Source: Ruminococcus sp. (GTDB lineage: Bacteria > Bacillota > Clostridia > Oscillospirales > Acutalibacteraceae). From it: 64,000 nucleotides of DNA. Where the stretch lies: the NCBI GenBank assembly GCA_017404665.1, contig JAFRBX010000004.1:1-64000 (forward strand), in the 5' to 3' direction. Below the pieces are notes generated by a model, which was not told the origin of the DNA, did not search any database, and saw nothing but the letters and a program-made list of their open reading frames with translations. Of the stretch, positions 1 through 7,432 are shown piece after piece. Numbering within the stretch: the stretch's first letter is position 1; every line of letters starts with the position of its first letter. A program made the position numbers and the translations under genes.

Positions 1-165
1 CGACCCCTCTGTATCTTTCCTCGCCGGAGACGGCTTCTTCTGCGAAGACAGCCGACCCCTTTGTCCGCTTTGCGGACATTTCCCCTAGCAGGGGAATCTC
101 CCCTTGTCCTGCGGACATTCCCCCAACGGGGGTACCTTACGTAGGGGAGACTTTACGTTTCTTTT
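1..165. repeat. Intergenic hairpin-repeat block (families B/C)
   Basis: No gene is seen here. The stretch is a run of short inverted repeats: GTCCGC-TTT-GCGGAC (about 63-79), CCCCTAGCAGGGG (about 83-96) and CCCCCAACGGGG (about 121-132), ending near CGTAGGGGAGAC. Similar CCCC...GGGG and CTACG motifs recur near 18.5, 45.7 and 57.7 kb, so this looks like a cluster of dispersed repeats beyond the 3' end of the zinc-binding lipoprotein gene. The window edge cuts it. Confidence 0.55.
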
Positions 166-241
166 GACTTATTAATACTGCTTTGTAATATGTGTTTCAT
201 TTCCATTTCAGAATTAGATTCACGTGTGAGGGGAAGGCTTT

Positions 242-1222
242 TTATGCAAGTGCTTGTTTCAGCACTTCGAGATTGCTTTCCATAATAGAAAAGTAGGTTT
301 CGCCGTCGGCGACGCGATCGGCTGTGACCGCCTGCATGGAATCAAGGGTCAGGATCTGCTGATCCTTGGTCTTGGTGTTGGCTTTGATCGTTTCGGCGAT
401 GGAGCCGTCTGAGGTCTCGATCTGCAAGATGGCTTTTAATCCCAGTTCGTCGACCTTTTCGGAGAGGAAGGTGATGGTCTCGAAGCTCGCTTCGCTCTCG
501 GCGGAGCAGCCGGTGAAGGCGGCATAATAATCGAGACTGTAGTCATCCGTCAGATAGCGGAACGGGAAACGGTCGCCGAACAGCAGGGTCTTGACAGAGG
601 AGCTGTCGACGGTTTCCATATACTGCTCGTCCAAATCGATCAGTTTGTGCAGATAAACGTCGGCGTTCGTCCTTAATGCTTCTGCATGCTGACTGTCGAC
701 CGCTGCCAGAGCGTCTGAGATCGCGGGAATGATGTTGTACGCGTTTCTCAACGAAAGCCAGATGTGTTCGTCGTACTCGGGGTCTTCTTCGCCGTCTTCT
801 ACCTCTTCTTCGTCCTGCATCCCTTCCTTGAGCTCTTCTTCCTTGGCGTCATCGCCTAGGATGTCTAGCAGATCGAGGACGATCATATCCGGGTTGTCCG
901 CCTGTTCGAGGGTATCGGTTACCCATTTGTCGGATTCGCCGCCGACATAGATAAAGACGTTGCAGCCGGAGATATCCATGATATCCTTGGCGGTGGGCTG
1001 GTAGCTGTGGAGATCGACGCCGTTGTCGAGCAGCAGGTCGAGGTCGATGTGGACGTCGTCCTGCGCAACCTCGCGCACCCAATCATAGATAGGGAAGATG
1101 GTGGTCACGACCTTGATCGTGTTGTCGGGCTCGTCGGGGGTGCTGTCGGATCCAGCGCCGCAGCCGGCAAAGATGAATGCGGCGATAATGACGCTCAGGC
1201 ATACTGCGATCAGTTTTTTCAT
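242..1222 (-). CDS. Zinc/manganese ABC transporter substrate-binding lipoprotein (ZnuA/AdcA family)
   Basis: This is the extracytoplasmic metal-capture subunit of a cluster-A1 (Zn/Mn) importer. It has a lipoprotein signal with lipobox FAGC (Cys21), followed by a ZnuA-like fold starting VVTTIFPIYDWV. Metal-ligand candidates are His72 (DLHSYQPT) and His153 (EYDEHIW). Where most ZnuA proteins have a third His in an HxAF motif, this one reads FGDRFPFRYL. The usual His-rich loop is replaced by a strongly acidic loop (about residues 126-152). Permease and ATPase genes are not in the window. A Fur-family gene lies directly upstream on the same strand, which supports zinc-responsive control by inference. 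The start follows from the signal peptide, although the Shine-Dalgarno sequence is only moderate. The family call is firm; the metal is not proven. Confidence 0.88.
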   Translation of the reverse strand: MKKLIAVCLSVIIAAFIFAGCGAGSDSTPDEPDNTIKVVTTIFPIYDWVREVAQDDVHIDLDLLLDNGVDLHSYQPTAKDIMDISGCNVFIYVGGESDKWVTDTLEQADNPDMIVLDLLDILGDDAKEEELKEGMQDEEEVEDGEEDPEYDEHIWLSLRNAYNIIPAISDALAAVDSQHAEALRTNADVYLHKLIDLDEQYMETVDSSSVKTLLFGDRFPFRYLTDDYSLDYYAAFTGCSAESEASFETITFLSEKVDELGLKAILQIETSDGSIAETIKANTKTKDQQILTLDSMQAVTADRVADGETYFSIMESNLEVLKQALA

Positions 1223-1317
1223 ATTGATACCTTCCGTGTATAATGAAATCTATTACTGTATGATTGAGAGGGATGAAATATAAATGTTCGTCATCCCTCC
1301 GTCACGTGACACAAGTG

Positions 1318-1354
1318 TCCCGTGCCGCTTCCCTTAGGAAAGGGATGCTTTTTT
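1318..1354. repeat. Partial family-B hairpin between the Fur-family gene and the metal-binding lipoprotein gene
   Basis: GCTTCCCTTAGGAAAGGGATGC forms a hairpin (1327-1348) followed by a T run on the plus strand. It matches the right half of the CCTCCCTTAGGAAAGGGAGGCT repeat seen in full near 44.57-44.60 kb. It overlaps the stop codon of the Fur-family gene, so the repeat supplies that gene's last codons. Confidence 0.5.
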
Positions 1355-1741
1355 ATTTCGGCATGCGGCGCAGACGCCGTAGATGACGGTCTCTCCTTTA
1401 TCGACGGTAAAATCGTTGTTCGCGGCGACGCTTTGTACCAGCGCGTCGGCAGTCTGCTGCTGCATATGGACGGTCTTGCCGCATTTTTTACAGCTCAGAT
1501 GCAGACTTTGGGAGCAGGCTTGTCCGCCGCTGAAGCGATAGACCGCTTCGCGGCCGCCGCCGCTCGTGACGCGGTGGAGCTTGCCCTCCGCTTCCATATC
1601 GGCGAGGTTGCGGTAAACGGCGCTTTTGCTGATTTGGTCGGATAAAGCGTCGGCGATCTGAGAGGCGGAGAGGTTCTCATCAACGTGCTGCATGAGGTAT
1701 TCGGTGAGGAGCCGACGCTGTTTTGTCATATATTTGGGCAT
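1334..1741 (-). CDS. Fur-family transcriptional regulator, probably Zur-like
   Basis: A 135-residue metalloregulator. The N-terminal winged helix (about residues 1-80) includes SASQIADALSDQISKSAVYR, the DNA-reading helix region of Fur proteins. The C-terminal part carries two CxxC pairs (CKKCGK and CAAC) that hold structural zinc in Fur/Zur/PerR. The start at 1741 is chosen because AGAGGT lies just upstream; a longer reading frame would run through a repeat element. The next gene on the strand is a zinc-type binding lipoprotein, so a Zur role is likely. Fur or PerR cannot be excluded. The promoter is flanked by two palindromes (1813-1833 and 1864-1882), which suggests autoregulation. Confidence 0.87.
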   Translation of the reverse strand: MPKYMTKQRRLLTEYLMQHVDENLSASQIADALSDQISKSAVYRNLADMEAEGKLHRVTSGGGREAVYRFSGGQACSQSLHLSCKKCGKTVHMQQQTADALVQSVAANNDFTVDKGETVIYGVCAACRNKKASLS

Positions 1742-1759
1742 GGTTATTACCTCTTTTAT

Positions 1760-1800
1760 CGGTTGAGATTGCCACGGCTCGCGCGGAGCCTCGCAATGAC
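1760..1800. repeat. Family-A REP-like repeat
   Basis: CGGTTGAGATTGCCACGGC - GCGCG - GAGCCTCGCAATGAC is a hairpin-forming unit. The GAGATTGCC end and the GCAATGAC end are constant across about 12 copies in the window, while the middle stem varies. This copy lies in the 5' leader of the Fur-family gene. Confidence 0.75.
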
Positions 1801-1812
1801 AAATCAGATGTA

Positions 1813-1833
1813 ATTTGCGAATTGTTCGCAAAT
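1813..1833. promoter_or_regulatory. Fur/Zur-type operator, copy 1 (perfect palindrome)
   Basis: ATTTGCGAA-TTG-TTCGCAAAT: perfect 9-bp arms around a 3-nt centre. It lies just downstream of the -10 box of the Fur-family gene promoter, over the expected transcription start. This is the typical size and position of a Fur-family box, but the sequence is not the classic Fur, PerR or Zur consensus. Confidence 0.7.
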
Positions 1834-1834
1834 C

Positions 1835-1863
1835 AGTATAGCACAAGGGATAAAGAATGTCAA
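1835..1863 (-). promoter_or_regulatory. Promoter of the Fur-family gene
   Basis: On the minus strand, -35 TTGACA (1863-1858), a 17-nt spacer and -10 TATACT (1840-1835). It is a near-consensus sigma-A promoter boxed in by two palindromic operators. Confidence 0.75.
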
Positions 1864-1882
1864 TATGCGACTCATTCGCAAA
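1864..1882. promoter_or_regulatory. Fur/Zur-type operator, copy 2 (imperfect)
   Basis: TATGCGAC-TCA-TTCGCAAA matches copy 1 at 14 of 16 arm positions. The two centres are 50 bp apart, roughly five helical turns. This copy abuts the -35 box of the Fur-family promoter and lies close to the divergent hisS-side promoter, so it could influence both. Confidence 0.6.
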
Positions 1883-1902
1883 ATTTTTATAGTATGGATA
1901 TA

Positions 1903-1931
1903 TTGCGGAGGGGATGATTTTGTGCTATACT
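1903..1931 (+). promoter_or_regulatory. Promoter toward hisS
   Basis: -35 TTGCGG (1903-1908), a 17-nt spacer and -10 TATACT (1926-1931), the latter preceded by TGTGC. It is the only good plus-strand promoter before hisS and implies a leader of about 140 nt that includes a family-B repeat. No T-box signature was found in the leader. Confidence 0.55.
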
Positions 1932-2003
1932 CTATAAAGCGAATTTTGGGGGAATTCAGCGGGAGCGGATTAATTGGATACTCGCTTCGCTCGAACAATG
2001 ATG

Positions 2004-2053
2004 CAATCCCTCAGTCGCCGTACGGCGACAGCTCCCTTTACCAAAGGGAGCCT
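2004..2053. repeat. Family-B double-hairpin repeat
   Basis: CAATCCCTCAGTCGCC-GTA-CGGCGACAGCTCCCTTTACCAAAGGGAGCC: an inner GTCGCC/GGCGAC hairpin plus a CTCCCTTT/AAAGGGAG hairpin. Near-identical units occur around 42.4 and 51.9 kb, each just before a gene on the plus strand. Confidence 0.75.
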
Positions 2054-2079
2054 TATCGTTTGGAAAGGTATGATAATAT

Positions 2080-3372
2080 ATGGCATTGATCACGAAGAAA
2101 CCGCGCGGAACGGAAGACCTGCTGCCGCGCGACAGCTACCGCTGGCAGTTCATGGAAAAGCTGTTCCATGAGGAAGCGCGGGCGTTCGGCTATCAAGAAA
2201 TACGCACGCCGGTTTTTGAGCACACTGAGCTTTTTGAGCGCGGCGTGGGCGGCACCACCGACGTGGTGCAGAAGGAGATGTATACCTTTGTGACAAAGGG
2301 CGGCGACAGCATCACCCTGCGTCCGGAGGGTACCGCGGGCGCGGCGAGGGCGTTCCTCGAACACGGACTGCACAACGATCCGCTGCCAATCAAGGTGTTT
2401 TACTTCTCTTCCTGCTACCGCTATGAAAAGCCGCAGGCGGGCAGACTGCGCGAATTCCACCAGTTCGGCATGGAGTGCTACGGTACACAGAATCCTGCCG
2501 CGGACGCGGAGCTGATCACCGCGGCAAGCAATATCTTTGAGCGCATGGGGCTGAAAAATATCCGTCTGGAGATCAACTCGATCGGCTGTCCGAAATGCCG
2601 TGCGGAATACCACAAGGCGCTGACGGAATATTTTTCACAGTATAAAGATGATTTATGCGAGGATTGCCGCGACAGGCTGGAACGCAACCCGATGCGCCTG
2701 CTCGACTGCAAGGTGCCGCACGATCATGAGATCGCCAAAGGCGCGCCGACGGTGCTCGACTACCTGTGCGATGAGTGCAGAGAGCACTTTGACAGCGTGA
2801 AAGGATATCTTGACGCGAACGGTGTAGCTTATACCGTGAACCCCACCATCGTGCGCGGACTGGATTACTACACCAAGACCGTGTTCGAGTTCATTTCGGA
2901 CGATATCGGCGCGCAGAGCACGATTTGCGGCGGCGGCAGATATGACGGATTGATCGAGGAGCTGGGCGGCAACCCCATGCCGGCGCTGGGCTTCGCGACA
3001 GGGCTGGAACGCCTGCTGATGACGCTCGACGCGCAGGGGATCGAGATCCCAGAGCCGGATCCCTGCGATATCTATATCGGCTCGATGGGGGAGGACGCGC
3101 ACAAAAAAGCGGGCGCTCTGGTCAATACCTTGCGAAAAGCGGGGCTGTACGCAGAATATGACGTAGTCGGCAGAGGGCTCAAGGCGCAGATGAAATACGC
3201 GAACAAGCTCGGCGCGAGGTTCTCGATGGTGCTGGGCGACGATGAGATCGCGAACGGTACGGCAAAGCTGAAGCATATGGACAGCGGCGAGCAGCGGGAG
3301 ATCTCGCTGGACGGGGATGAATTCATCAGGGAATTCACCGCGGCGAAGATCGAAGAGGAGTTTAAGGAGTAA
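2080..3372 (+). CDS. hisS: Histidyl-tRNA synthetase
   Basis: Charges tRNA-His in the cytoplasm. The 430-residue class II synthetase shows motif 1 around GYQEIRTPVFEHTELF, motif 2 (FYFSSCYRYEKPQ ... EFHQFGMECYG), the HisRS signature RGLDYYTKTVFEF and motif 3 (ALGFATGLERLLM), followed by the anticodon-binding domain. The insertion domain has Cys pairs (CPKC, CEDC, CDEC), as in other clostridial HisRS. The ATG is preceded by GGAAAGG. It runs in the same direction as aspS, as in many Firmicutes, but a composite mobile-like repeat separates the two here. Confidence 0.97.
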   Translation: MALITKKPRGTEDLLPRDSYRWQFMEKLFHEEARAFGYQEIRTPVFEHTELFERGVGGTTDVVQKEMYTFVTKGGDSITLRPEGTAGAARAFLEHGLHNDPLPIKVFYFSSCYRYEKPQAGRLREFHQFGMECYGTQNPAADAELITAASNIFERMGLKNIRLEINSIGCPKCRAEYHKALTEYFSQYKDDLCEDCRDRLERNPMRLLDCKVPHDHEIAKGAPTVLDYLCDECREHFDSVKGYLDANGVAYTVNPTIVRGLDYYTKTVFEFISDDIGAQSTICGGGRYDGLIEELGGNPMPALGFATGLERLLMTLDAQGIEIPEPDPCDIYIGSMGEDAHKKAGALVNTLRKAGLYAEYDVVGRGLKAQMKYANKLGARFSMVLGDDEIANGTAKLKHMDSGEQREISLDGDEFIREFTAAKIEEEFKE

Positions 3373-3404
3373 GAAAGCCTTTCTTTGGGAAAGGATGAAA
3401 CTGA

Positions 3405-3622
3405 ATCAGCCCCCTCTGACGAGGGGGCATGCGAACAGATTGTATGATAGAATATGTGGTTAAATACGCAGGGGAGAGATAACGCAGCATAACAGCAGCC
3501 TTAAAACGCATGACTCAATACCGTGCGTAATGATATTTCCGCTGCGGATTGAGTCAATCGGCAGCTTGTAACAGTTGTGTTGCGTTATCTCTCCCCCAAC
3601 CCCCTCGTCAGAGGGGGCGTTG
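3405..3622. mobile_element. Composite MITE-like element (family D flanked by family-B hairpins), copy 1
   Basis: The core (3471-3597, 127 bp) has terminal inverted repeats GGGGAGAGATAACGC / GCGTTATCTCTCCCC and no coding capacity. It is flanked on the left by CCCCCTCTGACGAGGGGG (about 3409-3428) and on the right by CCCCCTCGTCAGAGGGGG. The whole unit including the left arm resembles the copy at 54202-54450; the core is also at 28520-28641. The element fills the hisS-aspS gap. I found no transposase and could not define a target-site duplication. Confidence 0.7.
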
Positions 3623-3698
3623 GAAATCATCTGCTCCAGAAACGGATGACATTATACCCTCAAGGGGAAGGCTTATTATATAAGGAAGTGTATAGAAA

Positions 3699-5483
3699 AT
3701 GGCAGAATTTATGACAGGACTCAAGCGCACGCATTACTGCGGAACGCTCAGAGCAAGCAATATCGGCGAGGAGGTTGTCGTATGCGGCTGGGTGCAGCGT
3801 CAGCGCGACCTCGGTCAGCTGATCTTTATCGACCTTCGCGACCGCACGGGCATCGTGCAGCTGGCGTTTGACGACAGCACCGACAGGGCGATCTTTGACA
3901 AGGCCTTCGCGGCGCGGAGTGAGTTCGTGCTGTGCGCGAAGGGCGTTGTACGTGAGCGATCTGCGAAGAGCAATAAGATCCCCACAGGCGATATAGAAAT
4001 AGAAGTCAATGACCTGCGGGTCCTGAGTAAGGCGCAGACGCCTCCCTTTGAAATCGTGGACAACAGCAAGACCGCGGAGGAGCTCAGGCTGAAATATCGC
4101 TATCTTGATCTGAGGAGAACGCCGCTGCAGCAGAATATCATCACACGCTCAAAGATCGCAAAAATTGCGCGCGATTACTTTTATGAAAACGGGTTCATCG
4201 AGATCGAGACCCCGATGATGATCAAGTCGACCCCCGAGGGCGCGCGCGACTACCTTGTGCCGTCCCGAATCCATAACGGCAAGTTCTACGCGCTGCCGCA
4301 GTCGCCGCAGATCTACAAGCAGCTGTTGATGCTGTCGGGCTTTGACCGCTATATTCAGCTCGCGCGGTGCTTCCGCGACGAAGACCTGAGAGCCGACCGT
4401 CAGCCGGAGTTCACCCAGATCGACATGGAGCTGAGCTTTGTCGACGTCGACGAGATCATGGCAATCAACGAGGGGCTGATGGTCAGACTGTTCAGGGAGA
4501 TCAAGGGCATTGAGCTGGAACAGCCCTTTGAGCGCATGACCTATGAGGACGCGATGAATACCTACGGCTCGGACAAGCCCGATGTGCGCTTTGGGATGCC
4601 GATACAGGATCTGTCCGATACCGTCAAGGACGTCGACTTTGTCGTATTCAAAAGCGCGATTGAAAACGGCGGCTCCGTCAGAGCGATCGTCGCAAAGAAC
4701 GCGGCTTCAACACTGACCAGAAAGAAGATCGACAAGCTGACGGAATTCGTCAAGGGTATCGGCGCGAAGGGTCTGGCGTATATCCGCTGGGCGGACGAGA
4801 CGCCGAACTGCTCCTTCGGAAAATTCCTCGGCGAGGGCGATCTCGACAGGATCATTGACAGGCTGGGCGCCGAAAGGGGCGACGTGGCGCTGATCGTCGC
4901 GGACAAGAATTCGGTGACCCTGCCGGTGCTGGGCGCACTGCGTCTGGAGGTCGGCAGACAGCTCGATCTGATTCCGAAGGACGTGTATAAATTCGTATGG
5001 ATCGTGGATTTCCCATTCTTTGAGAAGGACGAGGAGAGCGGCGAGTGGGTCGCGATGCACCATCCGTTCACGATGCCGAAGGAAGAATGTCTGCAGTATC
5101 TGGAGAGCGACCCCGGCAAGGTGGTCGCCAAGGCGTATGACCTGACCCTCAACGGCACCGAGCTGAGCTCCGGCTCCATCCGTATCACCGACTATGAGCT
5201 GCAGCAGCAGATGTTCCGCGCCTTAAAGATGACGGACGAGGAGATCGAAGCAAAATTCGGCTTTTTGGTCGAAGCGTACAAATACGGCGCTCCGCCTCAC
5301 GGCGGCATGGGCATCGGACTCGACCGTATCGCGATGCTGATGTGCGGCGCGGACTCCCTCAGGGACGTTACCGCCTTCCCGAAGGTGCAGAACGCCAGCG
5401 AGCTGATGAGCAACTGTCCGTCGACGGTGGATGACGAGTCGCTTGAGGTGCTGGGAATTCGGATCAGAGAAAAAACGGAATAA
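3699..5483 (+). CDS. aspS: Aspartyl-tRNA synthetase, bacterial type
   Basis: Charges tRNA-Asp. It is 594 residues, normal for bacterial AspRS. The order is an N-terminal OB-fold anticodon domain (about 8-115, with FIDLRDRTGIVQ), the class II core with motif 2 (CFRDEDLRADRQPEFTQ), a GAD insertion (about 285-410) and motif 3 (GIGLDRIAML). A second in-frame ATG (MTGLKRTHYC) lies 4 codons in; the first is used here because GGAAG precedes it. A strong terminator follows. The Asp/Asn specificity class (discriminating or not) was not worked out. Confidence 0.97.
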   Translation: MAEFMTGLKRTHYCGTLRASNIGEEVVVCGWVQRQRDLGQLIFIDLRDRTGIVQLAFDDSTDRAIFDKAFAARSEFVLCAKGVVRERSAKSNKIPTGDIEIEVNDLRVLSKAQTPPFEIVDNSKTAEELRLKYRYLDLRRTPLQQNIITRSKIAKIARDYFYENGFIEIETPMMIKSTPEGARDYLVPSRIHNGKFYALPQSPQIYKQLLMLSGFDRYIQLARCFRDEDLRADRQPEFTQIDMELSFVDVDEIMAINEGLMVRLFREIKGIELEQPFERMTYEDAMNTYGSDKPDVRFGMPIQDLSDTVKDVDFVVFKSAIENGGSVRAIVAKNAASTLTRKKIDKLTEFVKGIGAKGLAYIRWADETPNCSFGKFLGEGDLDRIIDRLGAERGDVALIVADKNSVTLPVLGALRLEVGRQLDLIPKDVYKFVWIVDFPFFEKDEESGEWVAMHHPFTMPKEECLQYLESDPGKVVAKAYDLTLNGTELSSGSIRITDYELQQQMFRALKMTDEEIEAKFGFLVEAYKYGAPPHGGMGIGLDRIAMLMCGADSLRDVTAFPKVQNASELMSNCPSTVDDESLEVLGIRIREKTE

Positions 5484-5546
5484 AATGGTAAGATAAAATA
5501 CTGCTATATGACAAAAAACGACAAGTTATGAATTGTTGATATTGTA

Positions 5547-5588
5547 CAACAGCCTCGGAAAAACACGATTTTTCTGAGGCTGTTTTTC
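5547..5588 (+). terminator. Rho-independent terminator after aspS
   Basis: Stem CAGCCTCGGAAAAA / TTTTTCTGAGGCTG with loop CACGA, then a T run. A long, nearly perfect stem. Confidence 0.85.
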
Positions 5589-5606
5589 TAAATATCAAAA
5601 AGTATA

Positions 5607-5635
5607 TTGCTAATTTGAAAACAGCATGCTATAAT
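5607..5635 (+). promoter_or_regulatory. Promoter of the FxLYD-like lipoprotein gene
   Basis: -35 TTGCTA (5607-5612), a 17-nt spacer and -10 TATAAT (5630-5635), followed by a leader of about 65 nt and an AGTGAGG ribosome binding site. Confidence 0.65.
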
Positions 5636-5707
5636 AAACGCGATAAGAAGTGGTAGTTTTTATCAGACGATACCACGAATTATTGATTATAACTAAAGTG
5701 AGGTTTT

Positions 5708-6496
5708 ATGATGAAAAGAGTAATTGCATTTGTATGTGTGATCGTTCTGGCAGCTGCGGCTTTAACCGCGTGCGGTCAGCAGCCGATCGTCAACGGCAAT
5801 CAGCAGGCTCCCGTAAGCGTTGTTGATAACGCAAATTCCGTGGTTGATAACGGCAATACCGTTTCCTCTGCCGAAGCAAGCAGCGTGGATGCAGCTTCTC
5901 AGGCTGATATCCAGATCCCCTCGAGCGATATCAAGGGTACCGGTACTGCTCCCGATGGCATCAAGGTCGAGGTTTTGCCCGCAATCAGCGAGTACAGCAA
6001 CAAGCTGTTCTTCATCATGACCAACAATTCCGGCGCGGACTGCAACATCAAGGAAATCGAAGTAAATTTCTTTGACGCAGACGGCAAGATCATTGATATC
6101 TCGGACGGCGGTTATGTAGACGCTTTCCAGAACGGCACTACTGTTGTCGAGTCTATGTACAGCGACGATCCCTTCGCGAGCTACGAGTACACTGTTGAAA
6201 CGGAAGAGCTGGATTATTACATCCCCGTCGATAAGGATCTCTCCGTTGAGGTCTCTATGGCGAGCAACAAGGCGATCATCAGCGTTACCAACAACGGCAC
6301 AAAGATCGCGAAGTATCCTGAGTACACTGCGTTCTTCTATAAGGACGGCAAGCTGGTTTACGACAACTGGGGTTATGTCGATGACTCCGACAGCGAGATC
6401 AAGCCCGGCGCTACCGAGAGAGATACCGCTTCCTGCTATGAGGAATTCGACGACGTTAAGGTATTTGTCCACAGCTACGCTTACGAGGACGACTGA
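5708..6496 (+). CDS. Lipoprotein with two FxLYD-like beta-sandwich repeats
   Basis: A secreted, membrane-anchored protein of unknown function. The signal peptide ends in lipobox LTAC (Cys22). A low-complexity Ser/Val/Asn linker (about 25-70) leads to two related domains: one with FFIMTNNSGADCNIKEIEVN ... FFDADGKII (about 98-165), the other with ISVTNNGTKIAKYPEYTAFF ... YKDGKLVYDN (about 190-255). The pattern of N-N-x-x followed by a F-x-D/K-x-x-G-K-x-ϕ hairpin fits the FxLYD family, which is found in exported proteins of uncertain role. It stands alone between its own promoter and terminator. The preferred-codon bias (AAC, GAC, ATC) suggests good expression. Confidence 0.75.
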   Translation: MMKRVIAFVCVIVLAAAALTACGQQPIVNGNQQAPVSVVDNANSVVDNGNTVSSAEASSVDAASQADIQIPSSDIKGTGTAPDGIKVEVLPAISEYSNKLFFIMTNNSGADCNIKEIEVNFFDADGKIIDISDGGYVDAFQNGTTVVESMYSDDPFASYEYTVETEELDYYIPVDKDLSVEVSMASNKAIISVTNNGTKIAKYPEYTAFFYKDGKLVYDNWGYVDDSDSEIKPGATERDTASCYEEFDDVKVFVHSYAYEDD

Positions 6497-6534
6497 TCCC
6501 CGGATCATTCTGAATCATAACGAATTGTATCATG

Positions 6535-6566
6535 AAACGGCACGCTTTCGGGCGTGCCGTTTTTGT
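6535..6566 (+). terminator. Rho-independent terminator
   Basis: ACGGCACGC-TTTCG-GGCGTGCCGT followed by TTTTG ends the FxLYD-like lipoprotein gene. Confidence 0.85.
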
Positions 6567-6661
6567 AGGTTGGGTAATACTAACATTCAATTAATCTTTT
6601 TAACATCTATTGCGTCAAATCCCGTATAACAGGGGAGATCGATAAAAGGTGTGGACAAAGC

Positions 6662-7237
6662 TCAATTCAGAGTGAAGATGTTGATGACGCCGTCGAAATC
6701 GAAGGTGATAGTACCCTGATGGATGTCCCAGTCCATCACGGTGTCGACGTCTGCGTCGGTACCGTTTGCCGATTTGCCGTCATAGATCAAGGTGATATGC
6801 GCGTTGACGGCGCCGGCGGTCGGTTCATAAACGCCTTTGCAGCCTTTGAAGCCGAGGATGCAGGTGAAGGTGTTGTCGTCATAGAACGTAAGAGACGCGC
6901 CGGTCTGTCGGATGATGGAGCCGTAATAGACGCTCGGCGGGGTGCTGACGCCGTCGGCGATCACCTCGGTGAGGACCCAGCGGCTGCTGACAAGCTCGTC
7001 TTTTGCGGCGCCGGTTTCGGGAGCTTCTGTCGGCGCCTCGGTCGCGGGGGATGGGGCTTCGGTCGGCGGCTCAGTCTGCGTTTGTGTCGGCGCAGCGGTA
7101 GGGGATTGAGGCGCTTCTGTCACCGCGGCGGCAGTCGGAGGAGAGGTTTCCTGTGTGCCGGACGGTTTTGTACAGGCGGTCAGGGAGATGACGATAATCG
7201 CGGTGAGGATAAGGATGATTGGCGGGAGTTTTTTCAT
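6662..7237 (-). CDS. Lipoprotein with Pro/Thr linker and lipocalin/META-like domain
   Basis: A 191-residue exported lipoprotein of unknown role. Lipobox LTAC (Cys22) is followed by a Thr/Pro/Ala/Glu-rich spacer (about 25-85, with TEAP units) that would hold the globular domain away from the membrane. The C-terminal 100 residues start SSRWVLTEVIADG, contain ASLTFYDDNTFTCILG, and look like the short beta-barrel of lipocalin-like or META domains. The start at 7237 is preferred because GAAGG precedes it; a start ten codons earlier would lie nearer the repeat. Similar EAPT spacers occur in the CotH protein of this window. Confidence 0.7.
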   Translation of the reverse strand: MKKLPPIILILTAIIVISLTACTKPSGTQETSPPTAAAVTEAPQSPTAAPTQTQTEPPTEAPSPATEAPTEAPETGAAKDELVSSRWVLTEVIADGVSTPPSVYYGSIIRQTGASLTFYDDNTFTCILGFKGCKGVYEPTAGAVNAHITLIYDGKSANGTDADVDTVMDWDIHQGTITFDFDGVINIFTLN

Positions 7238-7262
7238 AGGGCGACCTTCTTTACTCAAAATA

Positions 7263-7302
7263 GTCATTGCGAGAGGCTTTAGCCTCGTGGCAATCTCAAC
7301 CG
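7263..7302. repeat. Family-A REP-like repeat (inverted)
   Basis: GTCATTGCGAG-AGGCTTTAGCCT-CGTGGCAATCTCAACCG, the reverse orientation of the 1760-1800 unit. It lies just upstream of the lipocalin-like lipoprotein gene. Confidence 0.75.
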
Positions 7303-7360
7303 ATTTAAAAAGGGTTCAATACTCTGTTATTTGCAATGAATGAATTCTATTCTTATATCA

Positions 7361-7388
7361 AATAAGCCTCCGTGCGGGAGGCTTATTG
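7361..7388 (-). terminator. Terminator-like hairpin after valS
   Basis: AATAAGCCTCC-GTGC-GGGAGGCTTATT, a perfect 12-bp stem. On the minus strand it is followed by a TTTGATAT tract and so ends valS. Confidence 0.7.
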
Positions 7389-7432
7389 AATAGATGGTTG
7401 CGCACGGGCACACGTGCCGGATACGCGTATCC

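Noticed and set aside
1932..2079. Possible T-box riboswitch before hisS (also checked before aspS and valS)
   Set aside because: The conserved T-box sequence with GGTGG and an antiterminator was not found; the leaders are occupied by family-B and MITE-like repeats.
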